Shown: piece after piece, positions 9,791-19,766 of the stretch
How positions within the stretch are numbered: position 1 is the first letter of the stretch
Layout of the letters: every line of letters starts with the position of its first letter
Origin: Phenylobacterium haematophilum
GTDB lineage: Bacteria > Pseudomonadota > Alphaproteobacteria > Caulobacterales > Caulobacteraceae
Assembly (NCBI RefSeq): GCF_014196295.1
Contig: NZ_JACIDK010000002.1
Coordinates: 62,001-126,000, forward strand
Direction of reading: 5' to 3'
DNA length: 64,000 bases
Notes under the pieces: generated by a model
Told to the model about the DNA's origin: nothing
The model's database searches: none
The model's input: the letters and a program-made list of their open reading frames with translations, nothing else
Position numbers and translations under genes: made by a program

Positions 9791-9804
9791 GACAATGTAT
9801 TGTC
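9791..9804. promoter_or_regulatory. Palindromic operator upstream of the MarR gene
   Basis: The site reads GACAATGTATTGTC, two perfect 6-base arms separated by two bases, 20 bases before the MarR start and between that gene and the divergent dehydrogenase. Size and position fit an autoregulatory MarR operator that may also control the dehydrogenase. The palindrome is read directly; the binding partner is inferred. Confidence 0.6.
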
Positions 9805-9823
9805 GAAATAGCAGCATAGTGTC

Positions 9824-10270
9824 ATGGAAGCTTCCGCCGACGCCGTGCTGCGCTTGGTCGAGGCCGTGGAAGATGCGGCCGACCGTTTCGCGCAGGTCGA
9901 GCACCGCATGTTCTCGGACACCGGCATGACGGGCGCGCGGATGCGGGTGGCGAGCGTGCTGGCGGCGCCGGAGACGGCCCGCACGGTGCCGCAGATCGCC
10001 CGAACGCTCGGCCTTACCCGCCAGGCGGTGCAGCGGGTGGCCGACGACCTTGCCGAGCGGAGGCTGGCCGCGTGGCGCGATAACCCTGAGCACCGTCGCG
10101 CGCACCTCCTCCAACTCACCTCGGAAGGGCGCGCCGCCTATGGCGAGGCGCTGCAGCGCAAGGCGTTATGGGCCGAGGGGCTGTCCGAAGGCCTGACCCC
10201 AGCCTGGCTGGCGGTGGCGACGGAGTTGCTAGGCCTGATGAGCCGCCGCGCAGGGCCCAAAACACGATAG
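9824..10270 (+). CDS. MarR-family transcriptional regulator
   Basis: The 148-residue protein is a winged-helix MarR regulator: the recognition region reads PQIARTLGLTRQAVQRVADD and the wing includes NPEHRRAHLLQLTSEG. It likely represses its own promoter through the palindrome just upstream. The stop codon lies inside a second, different palindrome that precedes the following MarR-acetyltransferase gene. Confidence 0.88.
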   Translation: MEASADAVLRLVEAVEDAADRFAQVEHRMFSDTGMTGARMRVASVLAAPETARTVPQIARTLGLTRQAVQRVADDLAERRLAAWRDNPEHRRAHLLQLTSEGRAAYGEALQRKALWAEGLSEGLTPAWLAVATELLGLMSRRAGPKTR

Positions 10271-10287
10271 TTGACTGAGTCAACTAT
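10267..10287. promoter_or_regulatory. 21-bp perfect palindromic operator
   Basis: The two 10-base arms ATAGTTGACT and AGTCAACTAT are perfect and separated by one G. The site overlaps the end of the upstream MarR gene and lies 30 bases before the preferred start of the MarR-GNAT fusion, a typical place for self-repression. It differs in sequence from the operator of the first MarR gene, suggesting independent control. Confidence 0.65.
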
Positions 10288-10317
10288 ATGGATTTCCCTG
10301 TCCGCAGAGGATTTTCA

Positions 10318-11256
10318 ATGCTGCCAAGGGATCCGGTCGCCGCTGTCCGGCGCTTCAACCGCTTCTACACCCGGCGCATCGGGGCGCTGGATGAAGCGCA
10401 CCTCGGATCGCCCTACACGCTCGCCGAAATGCGGGTGCTGTACGAGGTCGCCCAGGCGCCGGACGGGATCACGCCGAAGCTGCTGGCCACCCGCACGGGC
10501 ATGGACAACGGCTATCTCAGCCGGGTGCTCAAGCGCTTCGAACGCGAGGGGCTGCTGACCCGCCAGACGTCGGAGCGCGACCGCCGCAGCGTCTCGGTAT
10601 GGCTGACATCCGAAGGGATCCACGCCTACAACCGCTGGCTGGGCTCGGCTCAGGGCGCGGTCGAGGGGATGCTGGGCGCTCTGACCACGGTTCAGAAGAC
10701 CAAGCTCACAAAGGCCATGGCCGAGATCGAACAGCTGCTCGAGGCGCCGGCGGCAGGCAAGATCGTGCTGCGCGGCCATCGGCCCGGCGACATTGGCTGG
10801 GTCATCCATCGCCACGGCGCGCTCTATGCGCGCGAGTACGGTTGGGACGAACGCTTTGAGGCGCTGGTCGCCCAGATCGCCGCCGATTTCGTGAACAACT
10901 TCGACCCTGGGCGCGAGCGCTGCTGGATCGTCGAGCGGGAGGGCGAGATCCTCGGCTCGATCTTTCTGGTCAAGGGCGAGCGGCCGGGGCAGGCCAAGCT
11001 GCGGCTGCTGCTGGTCGAACCAGCGGCGCGGGGGCTGGGCCTTGGCAAGCGGCTGGTCGCCGAGTGCGTCGCCTTCGCCCGCGAGGCCGGATACGACGAG
11101 ATCACCCTCTGGACCCAGAGCATCCTCGGCGCCGCCCGCGCCGTCTATGCCGGCGCCGGGTTCGAGCTGGTCGAAAGCCGGCCCGACGGAGCCTTCGCCA
11201 AGGGGCTGATCAGCGAGACCTGGGTGCTGAAGCTGGAGGGCGCTGCGGCGGGGTGA
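10318..11256 (+). CDS. MarR regulator fused to a GNAT acetyltransferase
   Basis: The 312-residue protein has two domains. Residues ~1-140 form a MarR winged helix (NGYLSRVLKRFEREGLLTRQ, SERDRRSVSVWLTSEG). Residues ~155-310 form a GNAT acetyltransferase with the acetyl-CoA motif EPAARGLGLGKRLVAECV. This fusion is known in many bacteria; it acetylates a small molecule or protein and regulates transcription, with unknown ligand here. The ATG at 10318 is chosen because AGAGG precedes it; the ATG at 10288 directly abuts the operator and has no room for a ribosome binding site. Confidence 0.88.
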   Translation: MLPRDPVAAVRRFNRFYTRRIGALDEAHLGSPYTLAEMRVLYEVAQAPDGITPKLLATRTGMDNGYLSRVLKRFEREGLLTRQTSERDRRSVSVWLTSEGIHAYNRWLGSAQGAVEGMLGALTTVQKTKLTKAMAEIEQLLEAPAAGKIVLRGHRPGDIGWVIHRHGALYAREYGWDERFEALVAQIAADFVNNFDPGRERCWIVEREGEILGSIFLVKGERPGQAKLRLLLVEPAARGLGLGKRLVAECVAFAREAGYDEITLWTQSILGAARAVYAGAGFELVESRPDGAFAKGLISETWVLKLEGAAAG

Positions 11257-11287
11257 CAACGCTCACGGCCGCCCTAGAGTGCGCGCC

Positions 11288-12556
11288 ATGCGCAAACCCA
11301 ACTTCATCGTGATCCTCGCCGACGACCTCGGCTATGGCGACCTCGGCTGCGACGGCGGCAAGGTCATCCGCACCCCGCACCTAGACCGCATGGCGGCCGA
11401 GGGCGTGCGGCTGACCGACTTTTACGCCTCGGCCAATGTCTGCACGCCGTCGCGCGCGGGCCTGCTCACCGGCCAGTACGCGATCCGCAACGGCCTGGCC
11501 CACGAGGTCATCCAGCCTGCCGACACGACCGGCCTGCCGCCGGACGCGCTGACCATTCCCAAGGCGCTTGGCGAGGACTACGCCAGCGCTCTGATCGGCA
11601 AGTGGCATCTGGGCCACGTGGCGCCGCACTGGCCGCCGATGGTCTATGGGTTCGACCGGTTCTACGGCCTGCCCTACAGCCACGACATGAAGCCGTTGGC
11701 GCTCTACGACAGCGCCACTTCGCCGATGACCGAAAGCCGGGCCGACTTCTCCAAGCTGACCCAGTGGTTCTTCGAGCAGGCCATCGCCTTCGCGGAGCAG
11801 AACCGCGAGCAGCCGTTCTTCGTGCTGCTGGCGCTGACTGCGCCGCACATCCCGCTGAAGCCCAATCCTGACGATCTGACCGGTTCGCCGGGCGGAGCCT
11901 ATGGCGAGGTGGTCGAGGAGATCGACGTCAACGTCGGGCGGCTGCTGGAGAAGCTGAAGGCGCTTGGCCTCGATGAGGACACCATGGTGATCTTCACGTC
12001 GGATAACGGGCCGTGGTTCGAGGGCTCTTCGGGCCCGTTCCGCGACCGCAAGGGCGGCTCGGCTTGGGACGGCGGCTTCCGGGTGCCGTTCATCGCCCGC
12101 CAGCCGGGCGCGCTGCCGGCCGGCGCCGTCAGCAACGCACTGGCCAGCAACCTCGACCTGCTGCCGACGCTGAACGCCATGGCCGGCCGCCCGCCGGTCG
12201 CCGATCGCGAGCTGGACGGCGCGGACCTGTCGGGGGTGCTGAAAGACGGCGCGGCCTCGCCGCACGAGCAGATCGTGCTGTTCGACAACGCCAAGGTCGC
12301 GGCCGTGCGTACGCCGCGCTGGAAGTACGTGGCGCGGTCCTACTACCGGACCTACGACATCCCGCTGGACGGCTATCCGCTGCTGTTCGACATGGGTGTC
12401 GACCCCGGCGAGAACTACAGCGTGGCGCGCAATTTCCCCGACGCCGCGGCGGACATGCGCGCGCGGCTGGAGGCGGCCAGGGCCAAGTACGAACCGATGG
12501 CGGATGCGTTTCCGCCGCACGTGGCGCCGGCCTCGGCGGCCGACCACCCGGACTGA
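11288..12556 (+). CDS. Sulfatase of the alkaline phosphatase superfamily
   Basis: The 422-residue enzyme begins with the metal-binding ILADDLGYGD segment and carries the sulfatase signature CTPSRAGLLTG, whose Cys52 is converted to formylglycine. GKWHLGH and FTSDNGPW give further active-site residues. It hydrolyses a sulfate ester; the substrate is not evident. There is no obvious signal peptide, unlike many arylsulfatases. No maturation enzyme is adjacent. The ATG at 11288 is preferred over a GTG three codons upstream because it begins the conserved strand immediately. Confidence 0.93.
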   Translation: MRKPNFIVILADDLGYGDLGCDGGKVIRTPHLDRMAAEGVRLTDFYASANVCTPSRAGLLTGQYAIRNGLAHEVIQPADTTGLPPDALTIPKALGEDYASALIGKWHLGHVAPHWPPMVYGFDRFYGLPYSHDMKPLALYDSATSPMTESRADFSKLTQWFFEQAIAFAEQNREQPFFVLLALTAPHIPLKPNPDDLTGSPGGAYGEVVEEIDVNVGRLLEKLKALGLDEDTMVIFTSDNGPWFEGSSGPFRDRKGGSAWDGGFRVPFIARQPGALPAGAVSNALASNLDLLPTLNAMAGRPPVADRELDGADLSGVLKDGAASPHEQIVLFDNAKVAAVRTPRWKYVARSYYRTYDIPLDGYPLLFDMGVDPGENYSVARNFPDAAADMRARLEAARAKYEPMADAFPPHVAPASAADHPD

Positions 12557-12565
12557 CGGATCAGT

Positions 12566-12895
12566 CTATTTGCGACGTTGCTTGCGTGCGGCGTAGCGGG
12601 CGTCGCGCGCGGCCTTTTGGGCGGCGCGCAGCTCGAGCTCGGCGGTCTCGGCGTTGAACGCCTCGATCTCGCGCTTGAGCGCGTCCTGCTCGGCCTGAAC
12701 GCGACGCCTTTCGGCGCGCTCGATCTCGCGCTTGGCGCGCAGCTCGGCCAGTTCGTTGGCTTTGATGGTGGCGCGGTCGGTGCCCGGTTCGGCCGTGACG
12801 GTGGGCTTCACCTTCATCTTGGCCAGGAGAGCCTTCTTGGCTTCGAGGGACGCGGTCGCGCGGTCTTGGAAAGTGCTGTTCTTAAGATAGCTCAT
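12566..12895 (-). CDS. Small coiled-coil basic protein (DUF6481-like)
   Basis: The 109-residue protein starts MSYLKNSTFQDRATASLEAK and continues as one long, highly charged helix full of Ala, Arg, Glu and Lys, ending in a basic KQRRK tail. It resembles the DUF6481 family of unknown function, a match from memory of its composition and N-terminus. A long coiled coil with nucleic-acid-binding potential is the only structural statement possible. The start follows GGGAGATGGGGA. Confidence 0.7.
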   Translation of the reverse strand: MSYLKNSTFQDRATASLEAKKALLAKMKVKPTVTAEPGTDRATIKANELAELRAKREIERAERRRVQAEQDALKREIEAFNAETAELELRAAQKAARDARYAARKQRRK

Positions 12896-13034
12896 GCGGG
12901 CGTCCCCATCTCCCAAATCGCGGGAAAATGCAATCGGGAGATGGTGCGTTTGTTCGCCGCGGGGCGTCCATGTGGCGCGGATGCACGTATCTGCCGGACA
13001 GGCGCACACCCGCGCCGCTTCCGGGAGGACCGCC

Positions 13035-13670
13035 ATGGATGCAATTTCGCGCAGAACCCTTGTGGCGACGGGCCTGGCGCTGTTGGGAGCGCCGCGGGCC
13101 GCGGCGGCGGACCGGCTCGCCTTCGCCGTCTTCCGCGACGGAGTGCGGGTCGGCGAACACGTGATGAGCTTTTCGGGCGCCGCCGAAGATGTCGCGGTCC
13201 GCACCGAGGTCTCGCTGCTGGTCAAGCTTGGGCCGGTTCCGGTCTATCGCTACACCCACCGGGCGCTGGAGCGCTGGCGGGGAGGCCGGTTTTCGACCCT
13301 GGAGACCACCACCAACGGCAACGGCCGGGTGCAAAAGGTCAGCGCCCGGCGTGAGGGCGAGGCGGTGACGATCGACGCCGCCGGCGGACGGATCCGGGCG
13401 CCGGCGCAGGCCTCGCCGTTGACCCATTGGAAGGCGGAGGCCTTGAGCGGCCCGCTGTTCAACCCCCAGGAGGGCAAGCTGCTGCGGCTGACGGCGCGTC
13501 GGGTGGGCGCCGAGCGGATCAAGCTGGCCAACGGCGAACTCATCGCCGCGACCCGCTGGAGCCTGCGGGGCGAGAGCCAGATCGACAACTGGTACGACCA
13601 GGGCGGCGCCTGGGCCGCCCTCCGCGGCCGTCTCCCGGACGGCTCGACGATGGAGTACCGGCGGCTTTAG
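13035..13670 (+). CDS. Exported DUF6134-like protein
   Basis: The 211-residue protein begins with a twin-arginine-like signal ([14 protein letters not shown], then an Ala-rich cleavage region near residue 25). The mature part is predicted mainly beta-strands and resembles the DUF6134 / DUF3108-like periplasmic family of unknown function. GGGAGG precedes the ATG. Its last four bases overlap the convergent leuB gene. Confidence 0.7.
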   Translation: MDAISRRTLVATGLALLGAPRAAAADRLAFAVFRDGVRVGEHVMSFSGAAEDVAVRTEVSLLVKLGPVPVYRYTHRALERWRGGRFSTLETTTNGNGRVQKVSARREGEAVTIDAAGGRIRAPAQASPLTHWKAEALSGPLFNPQEGKLLRLTARRVGAERIKLANGELIAATRWSLRGESQIDNWYDQGGAWAALRGRLPDGSTMEYRRL

Positions 13671-14719
13671 AGGGCCGCGAGCACCGCATCGCCCATCTGC
13701 ACGGTCGAGAGCGAGCCGCCCAGGTCGCGCGTGCGGGCGCCGCCTTCGAGCGCCTTGACCACCGCGGCGTAGAGCTTGTCGGCGGCCTCGGCGCGGTCCA
13801 GCGACCAGCGCAGGGCCATTTCCAGCGACAGGATCGCGGCCAGCGGGTTGGCGAGGTTCTGGCCGGCGATGTCCGGGGCCGAGCCGTGGATCGGCTCGTA
13901 GAGACCCGGCTTGCCGGGCGCGCCCAGAGCGGCCGAGGGCAGCATGCCGAGCGAGCCGGTCAGCTGGGCGGCGGCGTCCGAGAGGATGTCGCCGAACAGG
14001 TTGTCGGTGACCATGACGTCGAACTGCTTGGGATTCTTGACGATCTGCATGGCCGCGTTGTCAGCCAGGATGTGCTCGAGCTCGACGTCGGCGTACTCGC
14101 GCTTGTGCAGATCGGAGACGACCTCGCGCCACAGCAGGCCCGAGTCCATCACGTTGGACTTCTCGGCCGAGTGGACCTTGTTGCGGCGGCCGCGGGCCAG
14201 TTCGAAGGCGACGCGGGCGACACGCTCGATCTCGGCGGTGGTGTAGACCTGGGTGTCGACGGCGCGCTTGCCTCCTTCGGGCAGCTCCTCGATGAAGCGC
14301 GGCGAGCCGAAGTAGATGCCGCCGGTCAGCTCGCGGACGATCATGAAGTCGAGGCCTTCAACCAGCTCACGCTTGAGGCTGGAGGCGTCGGCCAGGGCGT
14401 TGAAGCACAGGGCCGGGCGCAGGTTGGCGAACACTTCCATGCCGGCGCGCAGGTTCAGCAGGCCCGCCTCCGGGCGCTTGTCGCGCGGGGCGCCGACCCA
14501 CTTGGGACCGCCGACCGCGCCCATCAGCACGGCCTTCGACGCCTTGGCGGCGGCCAGGGTTTCGTCGGTCAGCGGCAGGCCGTGGGCGTCGTAGCTGGCG
14601 CCGCCGAACAGCCGCTCCTCGATGGCGAGGTCCGGAACCAGGGCCTCGGCCACGCGGCGGACCTGCGCGGTCACTTCCGGGCCGATGCCGTCGCCGGGCA
14701 GGAGGAGCAGGTCGGTCAT
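13667..14719 (-). CDS. leuB: 3-isopropylmalate dehydrogenase
   Basis: The 350-residue enzyme oxidises and decarboxylates 3-isopropylmalate in leucine synthesis with [15 protein letters not shown] starts the protein; AVGGPKW, the [14 protein letters not shown] segment, REL(T)GGIYFG and [20 protein letters not shown] are the family signatures for substrate, metal and cofactor. It is the last gene of a leu cluster running on the minus strand from leuC, through four intervening genes. Confidence 0.96.
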   Translation of the reverse strand: MTDLLLLPGDGIGPEVTAQVRRVAEALVPDLAIEERLFGGASYDAHGLPLTDETLAAAKASKAVLMGAVGGPKWVGAPRDKRPEAGLLNLRAGMEVFANLRPALCFNALADASSLKRELVEGLDFMIVRELTGGIYFGSPRFIEELPEGGKRAVDTQVYTTAEIERVARVAFELARGRRNKVHSAEKSNVMDSGLLWREVVSDLHKREYADVELEHILADNAAMQIVKNPKQFDVMVTDNLFGDILSDAAAQLTGSLGMLPSAALGAPGKPGLYEPIHGSAPDIAGQNLANPLAAILSLEMALRWSLDRAEAADKLYAAVVKALEGGARTRDLGGSLSTVQMGDAVLAAL

Positions 14720-14746
14720 GTGGGAACCCCCGTAAAAGTCACGCGC

Positions 14747-15049
14747 CTAGAGCTGGCGTTCGGAGGCGATCTCGTAGGCGAAGAGCCGGCGATCGGAAAC
14801 CCCGAAGGCGGGCCAATGGCTGCGCCAGGTCGCCATGTGCGGCGTTTTGAAGTGGGCGTCGAGCGCGGCCTGGTCGCGCCAGGCCTCGAACACCCGGATC
14901 AGGCCGGGATCGAGCACGTCCTCGGCGTAGGAGTATTCGAGGCAGCCGTCCTCGCCGCGGCTGGCGTCCAGCATGGCGCGCATGTGCGGCCGGAAGTCGT
15001 TCAGGAACTCCGGCGGCACCCGCACCGTACCGGCGATGATCAGGCTCAC
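14747..15049 (-). CDS. Antibiotic biosynthesis monooxygenase-like (YgiN-type) protein
   Basis: The 100-residue protein is a single ferredoxin-like ABM domain: an initial strand ([14 protein letters not shown]), a long helix with [25 protein letters not shown], and the [19 protein letters not shown] segment. Such proteins act as quinol monooxygenases or dimeric barrels of unknown substrate. It overlaps the leuD stop by four bases, so it is in the leu transcript. Confidence 0.82.
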   Translation of the reverse strand: MSLIIAGTVRVPPEFLNDFRPHMRAMLDASRGEDGCLEYSYAEDVLDPGLIRVFEAWRDQAALDAHFKTPHMATWRSHWPAFGVSDRRLFAYEIASERQL

Positions 15050-15657
15050 GCCCGCTCCAGCCAGGGCTGGCTGATGGCCCGCTTGCCTTCGAAGACGTCG
15101 ATCGACGGTGCGGCCTGCAGGGTCTCGCCGATGGCGTCGAGGCCGTTGAGCATCTTGTCCTTGCGGGACGGGTCGATCTGGAAGCTGAAGGTCTTGCCGG
15201 ACGGCGAGACCACGGTCTGGGCTGCGAGGTCGACGGTGACCATGTGGTTGCCGCCCTTGGCCTCTTCCATAAGATCCTGAACTTCCTCCGGTTTCAGGAC
15301 CACCGGCAACAGGCCGTTCTGGAAGCAGTTGTTATAGAAAATGTCCGCGAAGCTGGTCGAGATCACGCAGCTGATCCCGAAATCCATCAGCGCCCAGGGG
15401 GCGTGCTCGCGCGACGAGCCGCAGCCGAAGTTGTCGCCGGCGACCAGCACGCCGGCGCCTTTGTACTCCGGGCGGTTCAGAACGAAGTCGTTCTTTTCCT
15501 TGCCGTTTTCGTCGAAGCGGAAGTCGTAGAACAGGCCGCGGCCCAGACCCTCGCGCTCCACGGTCTTGAGGAACTGCTTGGGAATGATCTGGTCGGTGTC
15601 GATGTTCGCCAGCGGCAGCGGGGCGATCTTGGCGTCGAGGCGGGTAAAGGCTTGCAT
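15046..15657 (-). CDS. leuD: 3-isopropylmalate dehydratase small subunit
   Basis: The 203-residue small subunit of isopropylmalate isomerase has [20 protein letters not shown] near the N-terminus and [15 protein letters not shown] in the middle, both diagnostic of LeuD. It pairs with LeuC encoded about 1.6 kb upstream on the same strand to convert 2- to 3-isopropylmalate. Confidence 0.96.
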   Translation of the reverse strand: MQAFTRLDAKIAPLPLANIDTDQIIPKQFLKTVEREGLGRGLFYDFRFDENGKEKNDFVLNRPEYKGAGVLVAGDNFGCGSSREHAPWALMDFGISCVISTSFADIFYNNCFQNGLLPVVLKPEEVQDLMEEAKGGNHMVTVDLAAQTVVSPSGKTFSFQIDPSRKDKMLNGLDAIGETLQAAPSIDVFEGKRAISQPWLERA

Positions 15658-15682
15658 GGCGTGGTCTTAGCAGAGGTTCAGG

Positions 15683-16540
15683 TCAGGTCGAGGGGCGGGC
15701 GCCCTGCGAGATGAGGAGGGTCGGGGCGGACGCAACCCCTGATCGTATCGTGCAGACGCGGGTGCCGGGCTTTCGGCCGGTTTTCACCTCGGAAACGTCG
15801 AAACCTGCCGAAGCTATACGGGCCTGGGCGGCATCGATGTCGGTCACTTGCCAGGCAAGGCCTCCGAAGCTGTCGAGCCCGTCGGAATCCTGCCGATCGA
15901 GGCGCGAGGCGAACTCTACGACGCTATCGGCGCAGCGGAAGAAAAGCTGCCGGACCTTCCAATCGGGATTGGAGCGGTCTAGCCGCAGGTCCAGGCCGAG
16001 CTTGGCGCCGTAGACCGCCAGGGCCCGGTCGGGGTTCGGCGTGTAGATCACCACATGGTCGAGCTGGGCGATCGGCGCCGGCCCGGTCGGCTCGGACTGT
16101 GGCCAGGCGATCCCGTCGCGCGGCGGGGCGGTAAGCAGGATGTTGATCCCGCCGGCGGCTGCGGCGTCCAGGGTGCTGGTCGTCCAGTAGCGTTTGCGGC
16201 CGTCGTCATGGGTCGAGCGCACCGAGCTCGGGACCGAACCGCCGATCCCGCGGCGGGCCAGCAGCGCGTGGGCGGCCTCGATGTCGGGGGTGGTGAAGGC
16301 GATCGCCCAAATGCCCTCCCCGTGGGCGTCGAGGTGGGCGCGGATGGTGTCGCCGAACGCGCCCTCGCCGTCCGCGGCGATGACGTCGAGCGCCATGTTG
16401 GGCAACTGGAACCAGGCGTGCCGCGCGCCGCCGTCGCCGCCGACCCAGTTGGGGGCGCGGCCGAGCAGGCGGGTGTAGCCGTCGATGGCGGCGGGCAGGT
16501 CGCGCACCGCCAGGGCGATATGGTCGAGTCCTGAGATCAC
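15683..16540 (-). CDS. VOC-superfamily (glyoxalase-like) protein
   Basis: The 285-residue protein contains two vicinal-oxygen-chelate modules: residues ~1-120 (MISGLDHIALAVRDLPAAID) and ~150-280 (IAQLDHVVIYTPNPDRALA). This is the domain arrangement of a glyoxalase-like family of unknown substrate. It shares four bases with the next upstream gene, a membrane protein, and is embedded in the leu cluster, although a role in leucine synthesis is not established. Confidence 0.82.
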   Translation of the reverse strand: MISGLDHIALAVRDLPAAIDGYTRLLGRAPNWVGGDGGARHAWFQLPNMALDVIAADGEGAFGDTIRAHLDAHGEGIWAIAFTTPDIEAAHALLARRGIGGSVPSSVRSTHDDGRKRYWTTSTLDAAAAGGINILLTAPPRDGIAWPQSEPTGPAPIAQLDHVVIYTPNPDRALAVYGAKLGLDLRLDRSNPDWKVRQLFFRCADSVVEFASRLDRQDSDGLDSFGGLAWQVTDIDAAQARIASAGFDVSEVKTGRKPGTRVCTIRSGVASAPTLLISQGARPST

Positions 16541-17256
16541 GGCGCGGTCCAGTAGGTGGGCGTTTCGGGTTCGGGCTCGCCAGCGTCGAGCAGCAGGCGC
16601 AGCGAGGCGATCACGAAGGCGGCCCCGTAGGCGAGCAGCAGGACCAGACCCGCCGCGGCGAAGCCGACCCGCCAGGCGCGCTGCACGGCCGGTTCGACCA
16701 GCTGGCGGCCGTCGGCCTTGAGCCCGAGCACCTTGCCGTTCAGCAGTTCGAGCTCGAGCTTGGCGCCGGGTTGCAGGCGCAGCAGCGGGACCGGGCTGCC
16801 GCAGTTGCGCTCGACGCGGCAGGGCAGGATCAGCGGACTGGCCGTCGTGACGAGATTGATCCCGAAGCTGCGGCCGAAGGCCCCGACCTTGTCGATGTGC
16901 TCAAGCTGGCCGGCGACGGTGCGGCTAGGGCCGAGGTCGGCGCGCAGGCCGGCTGCGAACAGCCAGATGCCGGCCGCCAGGATCGGTAAGCACAGCGCGA
17001 CCATCGCCGCTTCGACGGGCTTGTCGAACCTGTCCCGGTCCTCGAAGGCTGCGAGATTCTGGCGCATTCGGAAGACCACCGCCAACAGGCCGACGACCAA
17101 GATGTAGCCGCCGATCAGCATCAGCGGCCCGACCTGGCCGGGACCGCTGCCGAACATGCCGCCCTCGCCCATGTATGCGGCGGCCATGGCGCCGAGGCCG
17201 GCGCAAAGGATGGGAAGCCCCCACCAGATCAGAAAGCTGGTGCGGGCGCTCATCAT
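16537..17256 (-). CDS. Membrane protein of unknown function, 239 residues
   Basis: I do not recognise a family. Membrane segments are visible near residues 7-27, 45-62, 90-110 and 205-225, with an extracytoplasmic region between the last two that contains two cysteines (PCRVERNCGSP). A DUF3592-like layout is possible but unproven. The ATG at 17256 overlaps the leuC stop by one base (ATGATGTGA context), placing it in the leu transcript. Confidence 0.75.
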   Translation of the reverse strand: MMSARTSFLIWWGLPILCAGLGAMAAAYMGEGGMFGSGPGQVGPLMLIGGYILVVGLLAVVFRMRQNLAAFEDRDRFDKPVEAAMVALCLPILAAGIWLFAAGLRADLGPSRTVAGQLEHIDKVGAFGRSFGINLVTTASPLILPCRVERNCGSPVPLLRLQPGAKLELELLNGKVLGLKADGRQLVEPAVQRAWRVGFAAAGLVLLLAYGAAFVIASLRLLLDAGEPEPETPTYWTAP

Positions 17257-18689
17257 CACATGAAGTCCCTGACGTCGGCGATGTGGCCGGCGATGGCGGC
17301 GGCCGCGGCCATGGCCGGGCTCATCAGGTGCGTGCGGCCGCCGCGCCCCTGGCGGCCCTCGAAGTTGCGGTTCGAGGTTGAGGCGCAGCGCTGGCCGGGG
17401 CTGAGGCGGTCCGGATTCATGCCCAGGCACATCGAGCAGCCCGGCTCGCGCCAGTCAAAGCCCGCCGCCTTGAAGATGGCGTCCAGGCCTTCTTCCTCGG
17501 CCTGGGCCTTCACCAGGCCGGAGCCCGGCACGACCATGGCGCGCACGTGCTCGGCGACCATCTTGCCGTGAACGAAGGCGTGCTGGACGACCTTGGCCGC
17601 CTCGCGCAGGTCCTCGATGCGGCTGTTGGTGCACGAGCCGATGAACACCACGTCGATCCTGGCGTCCTGGATCGGCTGGCCGGCGGTCAGGCCCATGTAT
17701 TCGAGGGCGCGGGCGGCCGAGGCGCGCTTGTCCGGGGTGGCGAAGCTGTCCGGATCGGGCGCCACGTCGGTGACGGCGATGACGTCCTCAGGGCTGGTGC
17801 CCCAGGTGACCAGCGGGGCGATCACGCTTCCGTCGATCACCACCTCGCGGTCGAACACCGCGTCGTCGTCGGAATAGAGCGTCTTCCAGTAGCTGAGCGC
17901 CATTTCCCAGGCCCCGCCCTTGGGGGCGGCCGGGCGGCCCTGCATGTAGTCGTAGGTCGTCTGGTCCGGCGCGACCAGGCCCGCGCGGGCGCCGCCCTCG
18001 ATGGTCAGGTTGCACAGGGTCATGCGGCCTTCCATCGAGAGGTTGCGGATCGCTTCGCCCGCATACTCGATGACGTAGCCGGTGCCGCCGGCGGTGCCGA
18101 TCTCGCCGATGATGGCCAGGGCGATGTCCTTGGCGCCGACGCCGGGCGCCAGCGTCCCGTCGACCGTGACGCGCATGTTCTTCGCCTTCTTCTGGCGAAG
18201 GGTCTGCGTCGCCAGCACGTGCTCGACTTCCGAGGTGCCGATCCCGTGGGCCAGGGCGCCGAACGCGCCGTGGGTCGAGGTGTGGCTGTCGCCGCAGACG
18301 ATGGTCATGCCCGGCTGGGTGCGGCCCTGCTCGGGCCCGACCACATGGACGATGCCGTTGCGGATATCGCCCATCGGGAAGAACTCGATGCCGTTGTCCT
18401 TGACGTTGCGCTCAAGCGTCTGGAGCTGCAGGCGCGCCTCGTCGTCGGCCACGGCGGCGACGCCCTTGGCCTGGCCCTCGGTCGGGATGTTGTGGTCGGC
18501 GACCGCAAGCGTGCGGTCCGGACGGCGCACAGGCCGGTGGTTGGCGCGAAGGCCGGCGAAGGCCTGCGGCGTGGTGACCTCATGGATGAGGTGCAGGTCG
18601 ATATAGAGGATCGTCTCGCCGTCTTGTTCCTCGACGACGTGCGCGTCCCAGATCTTGTCGTAAAGCGTCTTTCCAACCATGGCCGGCAT
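17256..18689 (-). CDS. leuC: 3-isopropylmalate dehydratase large subunit
   Basis: The 477-residue subunit carries the 4Fe-4S aconitase fold: [18 protein letters not shown] supplies one cluster cysteine and [10 protein letters not shown] the other two; [20 protein letters not shown] is the substrate region. It is the first gene of the leu cluster. The ATG at 18689 is favoured over one three codons downstream because AAAGGG lies at correct spacing. A LysR regulator is encoded divergently 170 bases away. Confidence 0.96.
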   Translation of the reverse strand: MPAMVGKTLYDKIWDAHVVEEQDGETILYIDLHLIHEVTTPQAFAGLRANHRPVRRPDRTLAVADHNIPTEGQAKGVAAVADDEARLQLQTLERNVKDNGIEFFPMGDIRNGIVHVVGPEQGRTQPGMTIVCGDSHTSTHGAFGALAHGIGTSEVEHVLATQTLRQKKAKNMRVTVDGTLAPGVGAKDIALAIIGEIGTAGGTGYVIEYAGEAIRNLSMEGRMTLCNLTIEGGARAGLVAPDQTTYDYMQGRPAAPKGGAWEMALSYWKTLYSDDDAVFDREVVIDGSVIAPLVTWGTSPEDVIAVTDVAPDPDSFATPDKRASAARALEYMGLTAGQPIQDARIDVVFIGSCTNSRIEDLREAAKVVQHAFVHGKMVAEHVRAMVVPGSGLVKAQAEEEGLDAIFKAAGFDWREPGCSMCLGMNPDRLSPGQRCASTSNRNFEGRQGRGGRTHLMSPAMAAAAAIAGHIADVRDFM

Positions 18690-18857
18690 CTAGACCCTTT
18701 CCGGTTCGGGTGGAAACACCTGAGCCGGAGAAAAGAGGGACTTTCCGGAGGCGTTTCGAGCGCGCCGGCCGCCGCGACCAGCGCGCGCTTGCCGGAATGG
18801 AAAGATCCATACCGACCCGTGTTTGCCGAATTTTGCAGATCGGCTATTCATAAGTGC

Positions 18858-19760
18858 ATGGCGAACGCCGATTGGGACCTGTTCCAGAGCCTGCATGCCG
18901 TGCTTCAGGCCGGCAGCCTGTCGGCGGCGGCCAAGGCGCGCGGCCTGACGCAGCCGACCCTGGGGCGTCATATCGAGGCGCTGGAGCAGAAGCTTGGCGC
19001 GCCGCTGTTCCTGCGCTCGCCGCGCGGCCTCACGCCCACCGACCTCGCCCGCCAACTGGAAAGCCACTTGGCCGAGATGCACGCCGCCGCCGCCGCAGCT
19101 CTGCGGGACGCCTCCGGGGCGGCCGACGAGCTAAAGGGCGCGATCCGCATCACCGCCAGCCAGATCATGGGCGCCGAGGTGCTGCCTGCGATCCTGGGAT
19201 CGTTTCGCCGCGAGCATCCGGAGATCGACATCGAACTGGTGCTGTCCAATCGCGCCGAGGACCTGTCGCGGCGCGACGCCGACATCGCCGTGCGCATGGT
19301 GCGTCCGACGCAAGGGGCGCTGGTCGCCCGCAAGGTCGGCGCCATCGGGGTCGGGTTCTACGCCTCGCCCGACTACATTGAATGCTTCGGCGCGCCGCAG
19401 ACCCTCGAAGACCTGACTGCCCATACCGTCGTCGGGTTCGACCGCGAGACCCCGGCGCTGCAGGCCCTCGCCGACCTTGAGCTGCCCTGGGAGGTCAGCC
19501 GCGAGCTGTTCGCCTTCCGGTCGGACAACGACCTGGCGCAAATCGCCGCGATCCGGGCTGGGGTCGGGGTCGGGGCCTGCCAGCACCAGATCGCCCGCCG
19601 ATATGGGTTGACGCCGCTGCTCACCAACGCCTTCGGCTTCGAGCTCGAGGTGTGGATCGCGATGCACGAGAACCTACGCGGCCACCGGCGCATGCGGCTG
19701 ATGTTCGATCACCTGGTCGCCGGCTTTCAGGCCTTCATCGCCGAGGGCCGGAAGGCCTAA
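18858..19760 (+). CDS. LysR-family transcriptional regulator
   Basis: The 300-residue protein has an N-terminal winged helix (AGSLSAAAKARGLTQPTLGRHIEALEQKLGAPLF is spread over residues 17-51) and a C-terminal type 2 periplasmic-binding fold for an effector. It is divergent from leuC, the classical arrangement for a LysR regulator controlling its neighbour, but several LysR genes sit next to unrelated operons, so control of leu genes is only a hypothesis. Confidence 0.92.
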   Translation: MANADWDLFQSLHAVLQAGSLSAAAKARGLTQPTLGRHIEALEQKLGAPLFLRSPRGLTPTDLARQLESHLAEMHAAAAAALRDASGAADELKGAIRITASQIMGAEVLPAILGSFRREHPEIDIELVLSNRAEDLSRRDADIAVRMVRPTQGALVARKVGAIGVGFYASPDYIECFGAPQTLEDLTAHTVVGFDRETPALQALADLELPWEVSRELFAFRSDNDLAQIAAIRAGVGVGACQHQIARRYGLTPLLTNAFGFELEVWIAMHENLRGHRRMRLMFDHLVAGFQAFIAEGRKA

Positions 19761-19766
19761 CCTCGC

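Noticed and set aside
17547-18857. Extended N-terminus of the LysR gene across leuC
   Set aside because: The extension is a shadow of leuC; the regulator starts at the ATG at 18858 with a normal LysR N-terminus.
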